Shown here: piece after piece, positions 1 to 12,290 of the stretch | Layout: the number at the start of each line of letters is the position of its first letter | How positions within the stretch are numbered: the stretch's first letter is position 1 | From: Sycobia sp. Sy_11 | Lineage: Eukaryota; Arthropoda; Insecta; Hymenoptera; Epichrysomallidae | Direction of reading: 5' to 3' | DNA: 64,000 nt | Assembly (NCBI GenBank): GCA_018907035.1 | Contig: JACCIC010000038.1 | Coordinates: 224,501-288,500, forward strand | Notes under the pieces: generated by a model | Databases searched by the model: none | What the model was told of the DNA's origin: nothing | The model's input: the letters and a program-made list of their open reading frames with translations, nothing else | Program-made: the position numbers and the translations under genes

Positions 1-1079
1 AAACAAACGAAAAAAACTTACGAATAATTATTGCCATAATTATAAAGGTTACAAAAAACTTACATAAATTACCTAAAAAGAAAAATACTGAAGATCTAGG
101 AAATTTAGAAGAAGCGCTTATCAGAGTAAAACTCACAATTAAAGCAAATAATTTCAAACAAAAAAAAAGAGGGGAGACAAAAAGTAAATAAATATTTAAC
201 AAATACACTACAAAATTACATGGTCTGAAACGAGGCATATAATAATCCTAGTTTTATCAGTTAAAGCGTACTAGCCTCTGAGCTATCTAAATAGCCACGC
301 GTCCCTGCTTCTTAACTGAAAATATTAAAACTAACTAAATTAAAATAAATTACAAAAGAACCTATATCTAATGCTATTTCAAAACAAAATCAAGCAATAG
401 CCTCTGAGTTGTTTCATACAACCAAGCATTGCCTCTAAAAATTTTTAACAAAGTATACATTAATAGCTTCAACGAAAATAAAATCAAGCAATAGCCGCTG
501 AGTTATTATACACTAAGACGATCAATCGTTGCCTTTGAGCTAAAGAAATTGAAAAAAAAAACAAATAAATAAAATCAAGAATCAAGCAACTCAAGTAATT
601 AAAAAGATAATTAAACCCTGTATCACATCAGAAAAAGGTGTATACAATTGTCACGTTCACATTATAAAAAGAAATCAAAAATAAAAACAACTGAAGTATA
701 AATTCAAATTTTATGTCTACATACTTCAAATTTTATCGACTCTTTCATAAAAGTTTTAAAAAACAAATCTTAGAAATTATAGAGACTAAAAAGGCTCTCT
801 AATAACAAAAACGAAGAAAATCTTATCTCATACATACATAAGAAACGTATCAACCCTACTGGGGAAAATCTAAATCTCAAAAAAAAATATATTAAATCTA
901 AATATTCAAATTCATCAAATATCCTAAATTTTACTAAAGAAATATAAAAATCAAACACGCACCAAAACCTCTGAGCTGTATAAAGTAACACAGCCAAGTG
1001 TAAATGCTTATGTACTAAAAAATAAAATAACATATCAAACTCTAGGAGGTAAATAAATCTGTATCCATACCAATTCATG

Positions 1080-1116
<37 letters not shown>

Positions 1117-1138
1117 ATATTCACATATTGAAAATCGA
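1..1138 (+). repeat. AT-rich leader or LTR region of element A with a series of hairpins
   Basis: This non-coding stretch precedes the gag remnant of element A. It carries several hairpins that share an unpaired CCTCTGAG-like segment: 266-300 (outer GCGT/ACGC, inner GCTAT/ATAGC), 394-432 (outer GCAAT/ATTGC, inner GTTGT/ACAAC), 488-532 (outer GCAA/TTGC) and 975-994 (GCTGT/ACAGC). A purine run at 160-177 looks like a polypurine tract, and a (TA)n tract covers about 1085-1112. I could not find LTR ends, a primer-binding site or a matching copy at the right side of element A, so I cannot say whether this is LTR or leader. Confidence 0.4.
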
Positions 1139-1331
1139 ATGTATACATTCAGCAACGCTCGACCAGAAAACGAAATCGAAAATCAACAAGGAGGGAACGA
1201 ATCATCAACCTCTGAAAACCTGTCATTCTCTAAAGACTCTATAGATCTTGTCGAACAGCAAACAGTCAGACCATCGCTTGTCACACCTAACAAGCGATTG
1301 CTTAATAGGAGAATATGCAGCAAATATTAAA

Positions 1332-2519
1332 ATGGCGAACGACCAAGCTACAACTAAATCGTTAAAGGAAGCATTAAAATTCGTTCCCGAATTGGACGGG
1401 AAAAATATCCCCCTTAGCCATTTTCTGGAATACTGTACAGAAGCTAGAGAAATCATAAGTCACGATATCGTAGGATGTTTTACGAAATTGATTAAGAGAA
1501 AACTCTTGAGAGAAGCAAGAGAAATTATATCTGAGTACGCCTTCACCACAGACGAGGAATTTAAAGAACATTTAAAAGACTTATATGCCCAATCGAAAGA
1601 CGTACACCAGCTTCTCGGCGAGCTGAGTAGTCAATATCACAGCGAACATAAATCAGTTATAAAATACGTAAATTGAATGAGAGACATCGGTTCTCAAATT
1701 TACGAAGCAAACATACACATACCAATTAAATACAGCTGCCCTTAAACGTACTATGGAAAAGGTAATAATCGAATGTTTCCGACTGGGATTAAAGCCCGAA
1801 ATCAAAAATAGACCGAATGAAAAAAAGACATCGAGGACGTTGTGCGACCGCTGTAGAACGAAGACTTGAAGCTCGGAAGAACTTATTAGGAAAGCAAGAA
1901 ATACGCCACAGATTCAATCACACGCAAAATTTATACCCCCGCCATTTTAACAATTTTAATCGTCCGAGGAATACTCCTTGCAGCTATTGCAATATAATAG
2001 GTCATACGTTTGCAGAATGTCGGAAAAGATTTGGACAATACCAAGCGTTACCATGCCAAAGTCGTGGAAGATCAAACCATACCGCACCCCAGTGCCTTGT
2101 AAGGATTATTGGCACTTAATCCTGTAATAGAACCGACCATGATCTTCGCAATTGTAGAAGTAACATTAGATTACCGTCTATAGTATGCCAGATTTTCAAT
2201 AAGCCTGGCCATACAGCTAATTACTGTCGAATCAATCAAACGAACGAGCAAAAATGAGTTTGTAAATGCCAAAAATGTGTACGGATAGGGCATTCACAAA
2301 CTGCTTGTAGGGTGCATGACCTCGCCTAGCAAACTGCAACCACTGACAACAGACCCATATGCGCTTACTACAAGTATCCAGGGCATACAATATCAGAATG
2401 CCGAAAGCTCCAATATAACCAGGGAAATGAACGAAGTCCCCAGAACGAGAGTGCGAACAAAGGAACTTGCGACAGACCAACGCACTCAACGAACGCTAAT
2501 CAATTATCAAACCTCTTAG
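1332..2519 (+). pseudogene. Element A gag remnant with several zinc knuckles
   Basis: The open segment at 1332-1676 encodes an alpha-helical, charged Gag-type segment beginning MANDQATTKSLKEALKF. After a frame break, 1817-2119 encodes a basic region with a good CX2CX4HX4C knuckle (CSYCNIIGHTFAEC, 1979-2020). Three further knuckle-like stretches follow up to about 2440; at least two have lost a metal-binding cysteine by substitution (for example CAYY where CX2C is expected). Zinc knuckles of retroelement Gag bind genomic RNA in the particle. Several stops and shifts make this a pseudogene. Confidence 0.65.
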
Positions 2520-2524
2520 GCGAA

Positions 2525-3375
2525 TTAATGCCCTTGGAACCACAATAACTAAGTACGTACCATACGCAGAGATTCAATTCGGGACACAATGCCTTCTTTC
2601 CTTTACGATAAATAGTGGATCCGAAGTAAATATCATTAAAAAAGGATTAATAGCGAAGGAACCACACGTAGCTGAACAAAAAATCTATACGCTTACAGGA
2701 GTGGGTGATAGTAAATAAACAACTCTAGGTAACGTATCATTAAAGATTGATGGACAAAGAATCAAACTTCTCTTTGTATCAGAAGATTTTTCTATTGCAT
2801 ACAATGGAATCATAGGGTCAAATCACTTAATAAAAAACGACGCTGAATTAAACTTTACACACAAGCAATTTGTCATAGCTGGACAAACGACGAATTTACG
2901 ATTAGGAAATGAAACCTTAGGCATCGTCATATCCATATCGAACAACAAATAGAGTTACTCTCTACCGTAACTATCAAGAATCCAACAGACGGCAAATGCA
3001 GATTCCTAGTAGACACAGGATCTGAGAGAAATTTAATAAAAAGAGGAACCATACCCCATCGATACAAAATTTACGAGTCACACAAGGGACTCTTGAGGGG
3101 GATAAGCCCTAGGAACTCTAAAACCTAAGGTTCTGAGAGGAATCTCGAGTTTCCACGTCATTCCCGATCATTTGCTGATACCGTATTCTGATCTTTTGGG
3201 GGCACGATATATAAACGACGCTCGAGTGATAGTAAACTATAAAACGAAACGATTAGAGTTTCATACACATGACCAACCTATCGAATTTGTATCACCAGAG
3301 ATACTTCGCAAAAATTTAGCCGTAGAAATGGAAGAAGAGAAAGTAGACCATACGGTGGACTCGTTAATCATCTAG
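2525..3375 (+). pseudogene. Element A protease region: two tandem retropepsin-like domains
   Basis: The first domain (about 2545-2920) has INSGSEVNII where the active-site D(T/S)G is expected, so the catalytic Asp is Asn. It ends with an IIGSNHL segment like the conserved C-terminal strand of retropepsins. The second domain (about 2965-3375) has an intact FLVDTGSERNLI active-site loop and its own LLGARYI segment. Retropepsins work as dimers of one short domain and cut Gag-Pol. Two copies in a row, one with a changed catalytic residue, are unusual. In-frame stops near 2716 and 2950 and a shift near 3120 break the frame. Confidence 0.6.
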
Positions 3376-6156
3376 TGATAGTCAGCGCGACCTGAGCGAA
3401 ATAGACAATGAACAACAAAAGTTGAACGAAGAATTATTACACGTAGATGATGAAACAGATGAATTTTTAAATAATCAATTCGATAACGAGAATGTATCCA
3501 CAAAGACGCTTTATTCATTACACAAGAACTAATATCCGAAGAACTCAATATCCCTTCAAAGGCAGTAAATAACGTACCCACCGTTTTTCCCACGGGAAAC
3601 ATAACTTCCGTACAAAGCGTATCTATAAGAGATATGATACGCACCGACCATCTTGAAACTGAAAAAGAATTTCCTCGAAAAAAAATCGCGGTATCTTCTT
3701 TTTACCCGGAGATTCATTGCCGGGAACAGATGTCATAACTCATCGGAAAAAAACGACGGATGAAGAACCGGCGAATGTCTGACAATATAAATTCTCTCAC
3801 TCGCTCATAGAGGAAATAAATAGTCAATTTGCGACGGCCAAAAACATGGCCGCGCAAATTCGTTCGAACAAAAGAGAAAATTCACTACACGAATATACCG
3901 CGCACACATTAAAGGAATAAAAGTTATTATTTCAAACAATGACTACATCTATTTTTGTGGATGTACTGTATAAACATCTACGAAATTAGATGTATAACAC
4001 CGTAATAATACATTAAATAGTTTATACTTAAGCTACATTAAAACTAATATATTAAATATCGCGAAATAAATACCGAAAACCGGGCAAAGGTCGCGACGAC
4101 TACTGGAGAAAGTAGTCGTCGCAACTGCCGAAACTCGAACAAGTAGAGAGAGAACGCGATATCTAGTCTCTCTCTACTACTAAGTTAAGTATAGAGTATG
4201 CCGTAGAGGGGATACACTGCGCGCGGCAAGAGAGAGCGCGTTCAATGTATTAGATTGGCGGCCGCTATCCCCTTTAATACGCGCCGCACGCACACTACTG
4301 TACACTCTAACCGTACAGCCTGAGCCGCAACGAATGTAGCGAACGCGCGAATTCCATTATATATAACGGGTGTCCGAAAACGAATGCACCCGCTTTATTT
4401 AATTAAATTAATTAATTCAAATGACTTGTTCTATCCTATTTTTAAAATCAACCTGTCTGGTTTCGTTAGTTCCCCGCGTGGAAAATAACACCGGATATCC
4501 GTGCGGTAAATAGCGCCGGATATTAGAGACATCGCGGAAAATAACGCGAAATTAGGTTAAGAAATATATATATAGATCTAGTTTTTACTTTCGTATTAAT
4601 TCTTTTGTGTTTATTTATTTGTTACAGAATCCTGTAGATAGAGGAGTGATTTCGTTTTCAATAAATTAATATTTTTTACTGTTATAAAAAAATATACTGT
4701 GTTCTGGTATAATTATTTTCCTGAAACCGCCGTCCGATTCCGAAAAACTTCCTCCCCTCTCAAACTATCCTGGGAAAATACCGCGTAGGCTATCTTGAGG
4801 GGGACAGGAACGTTACAAAGTGAATGATTTATTAAACCAAGAGGTGATAAAGAACTCTGATTTCCCATTTAATAGCCCAATTTGGATTATGAAAAAGAAA
4901 ACAGTCTCACAAGAGCGACCAATATGGCGAATGACTATAGAGCTTTGAACGAAAAAACAGTAAGCGGTGCCTATCCACTGCCGAATATCACTGAGATATT
5001 TGACCAAGTAGGAGGTGCAAAGTATTACTCCGTACTGGTCCTTGCGTCAGGGTTTCTTCAAATTAGATGGACCCGAGAGTTGCACATAAAATAGCTTTTA
5101 GAACGCCATTTGAACACTATCAATTCGTTCGTATGTCTTCTGGTTTGAAAAATGCCCCCGCCACTTGCCACAGATTAATCGATACCTTACTGAGAGGACT
5201 GCAAGGCAGACAACTGTTCATATATTTGGACGAGATTGTGATATATGCGAAGATATTGATATAACACGGTAGAAAAATGAGCCTATTATTAAACAGACTT
5301 CAAGAAACCGGATTGAAATTGCAAACTGACAAGTGCGAATTTCTGAAAAGAAATGTAAATTATCTAGGACACCGTTTGAGTGAAAAGGAACTTAGCCCCG
5401 ACGAAAAAATGGTGGAAGCTGTAAGAAATTTTCCACGAACCAAACATGCAAAGAACATGCGACAATTTCTCTATTTAGCCGAATATTACTGCAAATTAAT
5501 CGAGAGATTTGCCGCAACTGCCAAGTCATTAACGAAATTGCTATAAAAGGATATACCATTTGATGACCATGATACCATGAAAAGACATTCTATGAAATGC
5601 ACCTTTATTATAATTCGCCGACCTTACCCAACTATTTAATATAACAACTGATGCTTAAGGATACCTTGTAGGAGGTATTCTCTCTCAGGGATAAATAGGG
5701 AAAGACAGACCTATAGCATATTCCTCTAGAGTTTTGCACAACGCAGAACTAAAGTACGAGGTTTACGAAAAGGAAGCACTAGTAGTCGTACATAGCGTAT
5801 TGGAATTTCGTTCCTACGTATATGGAAGAAAACTAACGATCATCATTGATCATCAACCCTTAGTTTGGTTTAAATCGGCAGACCAAAATACGAGAGTGCA
5901 AAAAAGATGTTTTAAAATTTCTGAATATGATTATACCATCTTGTGTAAGCCAGGAAGACTAACTCCTAATGCAGGTGCATTATCGCGAAATCCACTTGAA
6001 ATAGTCACAACAGATATCGTGACGAGATTAAGTCGAGAACTCAAAAATACATCAGGTTGCGTGGATAAAAACAAATTAACTCCAGAAATAATTACTAAAC
6101 CAAAACCAACAAAAAAATTACGCAAGGGGAAACCGAAAAATCTCCTTTACAGGTGA
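3376..6156 (+). pseudogene. Element A reverse transcriptase and RNase H remnant
   Basis: RT sequence begins before 3829 and resumes at 4818 after the inserted solo LTR. Recognisable pieces are the FNSPIWIM-like finger segment (about 4870-4890), the palm at 5067-5264, the thumb at 5277-5546 and RNase H at 5734-6000 (IIDHQPLVWF). The YxDD box reads YLDE, so one catalytic Asp is changed. The frame is broken near 5060, 5265, 5545 and 5655. The tail (6000-6156) is lysine-rich linker. RT and RNase H copy element RNA into DNA in the particle; this copy is dead. Confidence 0.75.
3830..4817 (+). mobile_element. Solo LTR of the element B family inserted in element A pol
   Basis: This 988-bp sequence starts TGCGACGGCC and ends GGAACGTTACA, like the LTRs of element B. 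It keeps the 11-bp GCGACGACTAC hairpin (4093-4122), the palindromic TAGAGGGGATA region and an AATAAA near 4669. It lacks the TATA box and the five-hairpin array found in the 1739-bp LTR at 20260. The flanks are AATT (3826-3829) and AAGT (4818-4821), a probable 4-bp target duplication with one change. Removing the LTR and one flank copy makes the RT frame of element A continuous, so the LTR arrived by insertion. Confidence 0.85.
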
Positions 6157-6448
6157 CCAAAAACGAAACAACAGAATCACAATCAAAGAATACTATGCAA
6201 GGGGAAACTAGCCAAATATCCCCAGTAAAAAAGCCCGAGCGTGCCATGGTATGAAAGGCGCCCTGTTATGCCGAAACCACTAATAATAATAACCACTAAT
6301 CTGACGGAAGAGAACAAATCAACATCCTCGACTACTCCATCATTGAGCTCAAATCACAACGAATAATACTAGATTGAAAACAGTAGAGTAATAGTAACCC
6401 AGGATTTAATATGCCACCACAAAGACAATATCGTTTTCTTCATAACCA
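6157..6448 (+). other. Degenerate linker between RNase H and integrase of element A
   Basis: This stretch is rich in Lys, Thr and Ser codons in broken frames and lies between the RNase H and integrase remnants. It has no motif I recognise. By position it is the variable pol linker. Confidence 0.4.
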
Positions 6449-7860
6449 GTGATGGAAAGCAACAACGTAAAGGTTAGTCCAATGGATATTGGGGACGTCC
6501 AACAAATAAAAGAGACACACTGCAAAAAATTTTTTGATTTATGCATACGAGGAGAAATGCCTATATCCATGAGTACAGTAAAAACCAATATATATAAACT
6601 TTTATCGACCTTAAGAAAAATTCTAATCAAAATAGGAGAAATCATCATCAGCATAGCTAAAAGCCAAACTATTGAAAACATTGAATGGCAAGATATTCTC
6701 GAGACAATAAAAGCAGCTTTTATGAAAACCTCGATTAAACTTGTCATTTGCACTGACACACTCAAATACGTTCCAAAAGAATAGAGAGATGAAATCTTTT
6801 AAGAATTACATAAGTCATCAATAGGAGGACATAGAAGAGTATCTAAAACATATAACCGAATCAAACAGAAATATTATTGGAATACGTTAAAGGAAGATAT
6901 CCAAAGAAGAATACAACAGTGTTTGGACTGACAACTTAAAAAACTAGTGAGATTAAAAGCCAAACAAACAATGGTAATCACCGACACCCCTGGCACACCC
7001 TTTCTTAAAATAGCTTTAGATGTTGTAGGACCATTAACCCCTACTAAACTTGGAAATGAATACATCCTGATAATCCAGGATCAATTCTCCACATTTTGCA
7101 TAGCAGTACCATTATCAGACACATTATCCACCACTATAGCAAATGCTTTTACAAAGATATTTATTTGTACCTTTAGAATATCAAAGGTCATTCTAACAGA
7201 CCCAGGGAAAGACTTCCTAACTAGTTTAATGAACCAAATAGCTAAAAGATTTAAAATAAAGATACTACGGAGAGCTGTTTTCCACCCGCAATCCAATGAA
7301 TTCGTAGAACGCTCACATCATGTTTTGGGCGAGCTCTTAAAACAATATACTACCAATGTGGAAGAATGGGACAGCTGGCTCGAGATAGCCATTTTAAACT
7401 ACAACACTTGTGTCCAAGAAAGCACCAAGAATACCTCATATGAATTAGTATTCGGTAGAATGGCTAGGTTGCCTTCTACCGATGCCATAAGAGAAGGAGA
7501 TCGATTACCCATGTAAAGGGATATCTAGTTGACTTAGTCACACGGCTGACTGGAATCCAGAAATGAGCCTGCGGTAACCTAGTATCCTCCAACTTTCGCT
7601 CAAAAAAATACTGCGACAGAAAAATTAATCAACAAAACTTTAAAATAGGAGATTATGTATTCTTACTATCTGGTCTTAAACTAAATAAATTTGGACACCA
7701 TTACTCTGGATCTCATAAAATATTAGAGGTATTAAACAAGAATAATATTAGGATCTGAATGAATAAAAGTAGTAAGATCGTTTACGTGAACAGGCTTCGC
7801 ATCTCTTACAGAAATAAAGAAATAACTCAAAAAAGAAAAGATAGACAGAAAAAACAGGAG
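6449..7860 (+). pseudogene. Element A integrase remnant
   Basis: A linker ORF (6449-6784) is followed by the zinc-binding HHCC region (about 6805-6935), in which one of the two Cys codons is now a stop. The catalytic core lies at 6947-7516: first Asp in ALDVVGPL, second in LTDPGKDF and Glu in NEFVERSH. The C-terminal part (about 7620-7850) has the KIGDYVFLLSGLKL and HHYSGSHKIL features of the region that follows the core in gypsy integrases, then a basic tail. Integrase joins the DNA copy to the host chromosome. Stops near 6935, 7517 and 7757 make it a pseudogene. Confidence 0.75.
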
Positions 7861-8408
7861 AAATCGGATTGACCATCGTTACCCTTAGTTAGAAAAATCA
7901 CGACTTGTAACACTTTAACTAATTGAAGTTATTTGGATCACGAACACTAGAAAATAAAATTTACATAAGCATACGTATAAATAATATACATAAGCATAAA
8001 TAAAATCTAACTATATAAAATATGATTCGAAGAAAAATATATACCACTTAATACTTCCTCATTTTTTGCTATACTACTTAACGCGTCATATCTTCTGTAC
8101 TAACCCTATGATAAAACAACAGAAGTATGCATAAAACTAGAGAAAAGAAAAAGAAAAGAAAACTTTCTGGCATTTCAAAAACATTAACATGGATGAACAT
8201 CCCAGAATGTGAGTTAACGAGATATCAGAAACATACATAAAGAATAACAATATTATTTAGAAGCATACTATAACGTACCATCTGACCTTAAGAAAGAAAG
8301 AAAATACTGACGAGACGCATCACTATGAAAGCATGAGCTACGATTTTTCTGCGAGTTTATACACGCGCATTTTTTGTTCAGTTAACTGCAAAGGCCAAAA
8401 CTGAAGTC
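7861..8408 (+). other. Spacer between pol and env-like region of element A
   Basis: AT-rich sequence without a convincing reading frame. In env-bearing gypsy-type elements this interval often holds the splice acceptor for env mRNA, but I cannot pick a site with confidence. Confidence 0.4.
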
Positions 8409-10379
8409 GTGACTTGTCTCTTTCTTTCTTATGCCAACCGTAATAATTTCATTTTTTTCTCAGGCTATGAAACTAACATCTTTTTGATTTCAGAAAAGAT
8501 GATATCCCTATGCACAATATTTTTTACATTATTTTTCGTCACCCCGACAAAAACAACAATATGGTACGTTTGCCGATCTAACACTCTGAATATAATAAAC
8601 ATGTCAGTTTTAGACGTCAGAGAATGTAATTTTCCCTAACTGCACCCTGTAAGTCAACTTATCTACCTAGAGATGCTTCAAATCAACGACTTTCAAGAAA
8701 CTGAAGCGTTACAATATGAAATAGAGGTGTGGAGAAGCATTTAGTACTGCGGGATGCATTCACATAATTCTGTTGTCAGTAATGGCAAAATGGAATATTT
8801 GTAAGATGTCAGTAGGGATAGTTCTTTACAATTGTATTTAACTGGGATAATTAAATTCGGACAAAACCACATAATCAACGGCGACAAAATCAAACAAATA
8901 TATATTCGATGACCTACGCTGGAAGCATAAATAATGATAGAACTTGCGAGGGAGCTTACTACAGCGACCCCTACGGAAATTGGAATTCTGTCGTTGACCA
9001 AGCAACGCTTAAAATTACTTTATCACAACAAACTGCGCGATAAATTTATAGGATGACAAAATTCATTTAGAATCAAGGATATCATATTTATTATCAGGGA
9101 AATTCTGTATAGATGCTAAGGATGGATATAAGTTTTGGGAGTCCGCCCCCAATAATAATTGTCACTTTAATGACTATGGCATATTCGAATAATAATTCGA
9201 AGGCTAGGCAATGGAAATGACTAACCCTTGGGTAAATAACGACGTAATATATTCATTTACCGATCAAAAATTAACATTTGCCCTAAGTAAATTAGCTGAA
9301 GAACAGATATGCGGTTATATAAGAGTACGAACAGCACATCCAAAACTCGTTATCTTTGAAACTAAAGAGAGTCGGACATTTGAGAAAAAAGATACATTGT
9401 CGAGTAATAATCTTGATATTTTTGCCTATGTAAATGCGAAATTCATGTACCTAAAAAAATACGTGAAAAAAAAACAAATGTTAAATTTATATCACAATAT
9501 AGTAAGAGAACGATGTAGAGTAGAACAAATAGCATTAAAAACGCGCTTATTATCGCCACTCAGAATCTCGATCAATTCGCATATAACATCATGAAAAGTC
9601 CAGGCTATATGGCTGTAGTAGCCAGTGAAGTAGTTCACCTGGTAAAATGCGTACCAGTAGAAGATAAAGTAAGCCACAATTCCTACGCTGAATTAAGAGT
9701 TTTGAGACAAAACAGCACCCTATTTCTGACGCCTAAAAGAACACATTTTAAAAACTCGCGGAACCAGAATCCCTTGTAAGCAAGTATTACCATCACACTA
9801 TCGTATTAATGCCGAATGGTATAAAATAGTACAAAAAGGGACGGAAGCAAAAGAACCTATAATTCTGAAGCCTATGACTCAGTTGACTTGGAAATATATT
9901 AATCCAATTAGGCTAGCCACCTCCGGTATTTATTCCAGTAAAGATCTAGAAAAATTAAGAGAACGAATAATTTTTCCAGTAGAAACAGCTGTATTATTAA
10001 ACAATAAGCGTACAAAATTCATGAATCTAGAGTAACAAGAGGCCATAAGAATACATTATCACACTTCATGAATGAAGACACAATGGACAGTCAAGTAAAT
10101 TCTATTTGGAAAACATTATGGAACAAATATAGCTGTATAAGTCTTTTTATAGGCTTGGGTAAGCTCAATAAAAAAAAAAAAAAATTATGGAACAAATTTG
10201 TCGCCTTCGGATTCACAAGCGCAGGGATCATAGCCGTTTTAATGATTATACACCTAATAAAAACCTTCATAGGCATTGTATTCAACGGATATGCTCTTCA
10301 CTGTAGATACCGCTGGTCAATACATCTACTAGCTGCCGTTGGGAGCACGGCCATATACTTCTTCATGTCACTTAAGTAA
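8409..10379 (+). pseudogene. Element A env-like glycoprotein remnant
   Basis: The remnant starts with a hydrophobic leader (MISLCTIFFTLFFV, about 8500-8541) followed by a Cys-containing segment ending LDVRECNFP. The frame then passes through stops to a CGMHSH motif (about 8750-8767). Further pieces are 9211-9594, 9591-9779 (PGYMAVVASEVVHLVKCVPV), about 9785-10030 and a C-terminal membrane segment (about 10220-10290, SAGIIAVLMIIHLIKTF). Signal peptide, Cys-rich ectodomain and a late membrane anchor are those of a viral class glycoprotein. The motif style recalls glycoproteins of negative-strand chuvirus-like insect viruses rather than baculovirus F proteins; this rests on memory of the family, not on a search. 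It is heavily broken. Confidence 0.55.
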
Positions 10380-11290
10380 CCACCGAGGAAAGAAAAAGTC
10401 TAAAATAGCTACGAATTGATCGTTCAAGCATGTCAACCAGAACTAGAGCCGGAAACAGAACCAAAACGAGTACCCAACTCAACCGATGGAAAAGCAGAAA
10501 AACAAACATTTTTTCTGCCAAACCGTAGTAACAAGTGCTCAACTCACGCGACTTTTATAAATTTTTTATTTCCTTAATTTCCATATATCGAATTTCGCAT
10601 AAAATTTAACAAGTACTGATGTAAATAGACTAACAAGGAGGGGCTCACCTCACCAGAGAATCAATTTACTCCAGAAGGTGAAAAATGTATTCAATGGGAC
10701 AAAAAACTAAAAACTATTATCATTTTTTTATCCAAATGGGCCTTCCTTCCCATTAGTTTTAAACTAAAAGAATATCCAAGTAATAAATTTTTATCTTATT
10801 ATTACATATATAGTTACTGATGGATATTAACATTTTATGCACTATACATACTTCGAATACCTTATTCTTAGCTAAAAGCATAAAAGATATGTTCTTTCTA
10901 ACTGATGTATTCCTATTTAAAATTAAAATTATGTTAAATTAAGTGAATTTTGTTAAATGTTTTAGGATATTTAAATAATTAGCACATAAAATTTTCAAAT
11001 ATTTCTAAATATTTACATCAATGTTTCAATGAACCTTATGTATATTATAGAAGGTTTGAATACAAAAAAATGAATAAATAGAAATACTCAATATAGCTTA
11101 AAATATTATATAGAATGTATTATTAAAAAGAATTTTAAAAACAATCATAAAAAATAATAGTAACAGAATGAATATTTTAATAAATTCATAGTTTTCATAG
11201 TACATAAATCCAATAATACTTTGAATTTATCAAAATCTTCATTCCATTACTATTCAATTATATAAAATCAAAATATATTTTTAAACTTAC

Positions 11291-11372
11291 CTACTGGTCT
11301 TGGTTTTACTTGATCACACATATTTGAAAATATTTTAATGCTCGCTAAAATTACTCCAGATTCCAAATTCAT
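11291..11372 (-). CDS. Candidate first coding exon of an unidentified gene
   Basis: On the minus strand an ATG at 11372-11370 opens a 27-codon frame (MNLESGVILASIKIFSN and ten more residues). It runs into a consensus donor, CCAGTAG followed by GTAAGT, at 11290. Balanced codon content in AT-rich surroundings and the strong donor suggest a real exon. Its next exon should lie to the left, where element A sits, so element A may occupy the following intron. I do not recognise the protein and found no second exon. Confidence 0.35.
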
Positions 11373-12290
11373 TTTTAATTTAATTTATTCTTCCGATCAC
11401 TCATATTTGAGGTTCATTTCCAAAATGTTTTGTGATTCTTGATAGCAGTTATCAAAAATCTGAAATGTTAAAAAGCGATTTTTCACAAAGTAAATTTTTC
11501 TTAATTATAAATGAAATTATTTTTTTTTTTCAATTAAGTCTAAAGAACTACTTATCTGATACAACATTTTTTCTTCATATTCCGTCTGGTTGATACAGCT
11601 ATCGGGTGGAGAATGCAATGGTATGATGGTAATCAAACAACCCAGTAAATATAAGGACTTCGAATATATGTTAGGAACTGGTGTTAGGAATATATGTTAA
11701 GAATGTAACAATTCTTTTGATTCTGAAAATATAAATTTTAGTTGAAAGAAATTCGAAAAAGTCGTTAAATCATGGATCCAAAAACAAGGCACATCATTTT
11801 CTAAGGAAGTTCTTTAAGCTTGCAAAAAGATACAAAAAATGTATTGAGGTCCAAGGTGACTACGTAGAAAAATAGTTTATGCATAAAAGAATCAAATTAA
11901 ATTACTTTTATAGCCTAAAACTAGTGTTTTATTTTTTTCAAACTAAGAATAACTTAATTTTGAATACCCCTCATATAAGTATGCGTTACAATCATGCGTC
12001 ACATCACCAGAGATTCTAAGCCATACTGATAAATGGGGCATGCGCATTAGAGTCTTTACCCTCCATCTGCTAATTAGCTGAAACTCGTGCGATGCTTTCA
12101 ACTTCTATAACACTGGTAAACAAATAACTGATAAGATATACCTGTATCTACATGGGCTATTAAAAATTAATTAATTAATAAATGCTATTAATTATTATTA
12201 TTTTTATAAATATTAGTATTTTATATTTATTAATATTAATACAGAGAAATGATTTAATGTTCGCTCCAAGAATAAATTCGGGTGCCTTAA

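Larger units (their letters stand above)
1139..10560 (+). mobile_element. Element A: decayed Ty3/gypsy-type retroelement with env-like region (errantivirus-like)
   Basis: Coding remnants occur in the order gag, protease, RT, RNase H, integrase, env-like, all on the + strand and broken by many stops and frameshifts. The order and the presence of a membrane-anchored protein after integrase are those of env-bearing insect gypsy-type elements. A solo LTR of another family (3830-4817) interrupts the RT domain. Terminal repeats are not resolved, so the limits given are those of recognisable internal sequence. The element cannot encode working proteins as it stands. Confidence 0.8.

Noticed and set aside
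160..177. Polypurine tract marking the 3' end of an element left of element A
   Set aside because: The sequence looks right, but no TG LTR start follows it and no second LTR was found.
8409..8639. Intact short env or stand-alone membrane protein gene
   Set aside because: It is only the first open piece of a broken env-like region that continues in shifted frames.
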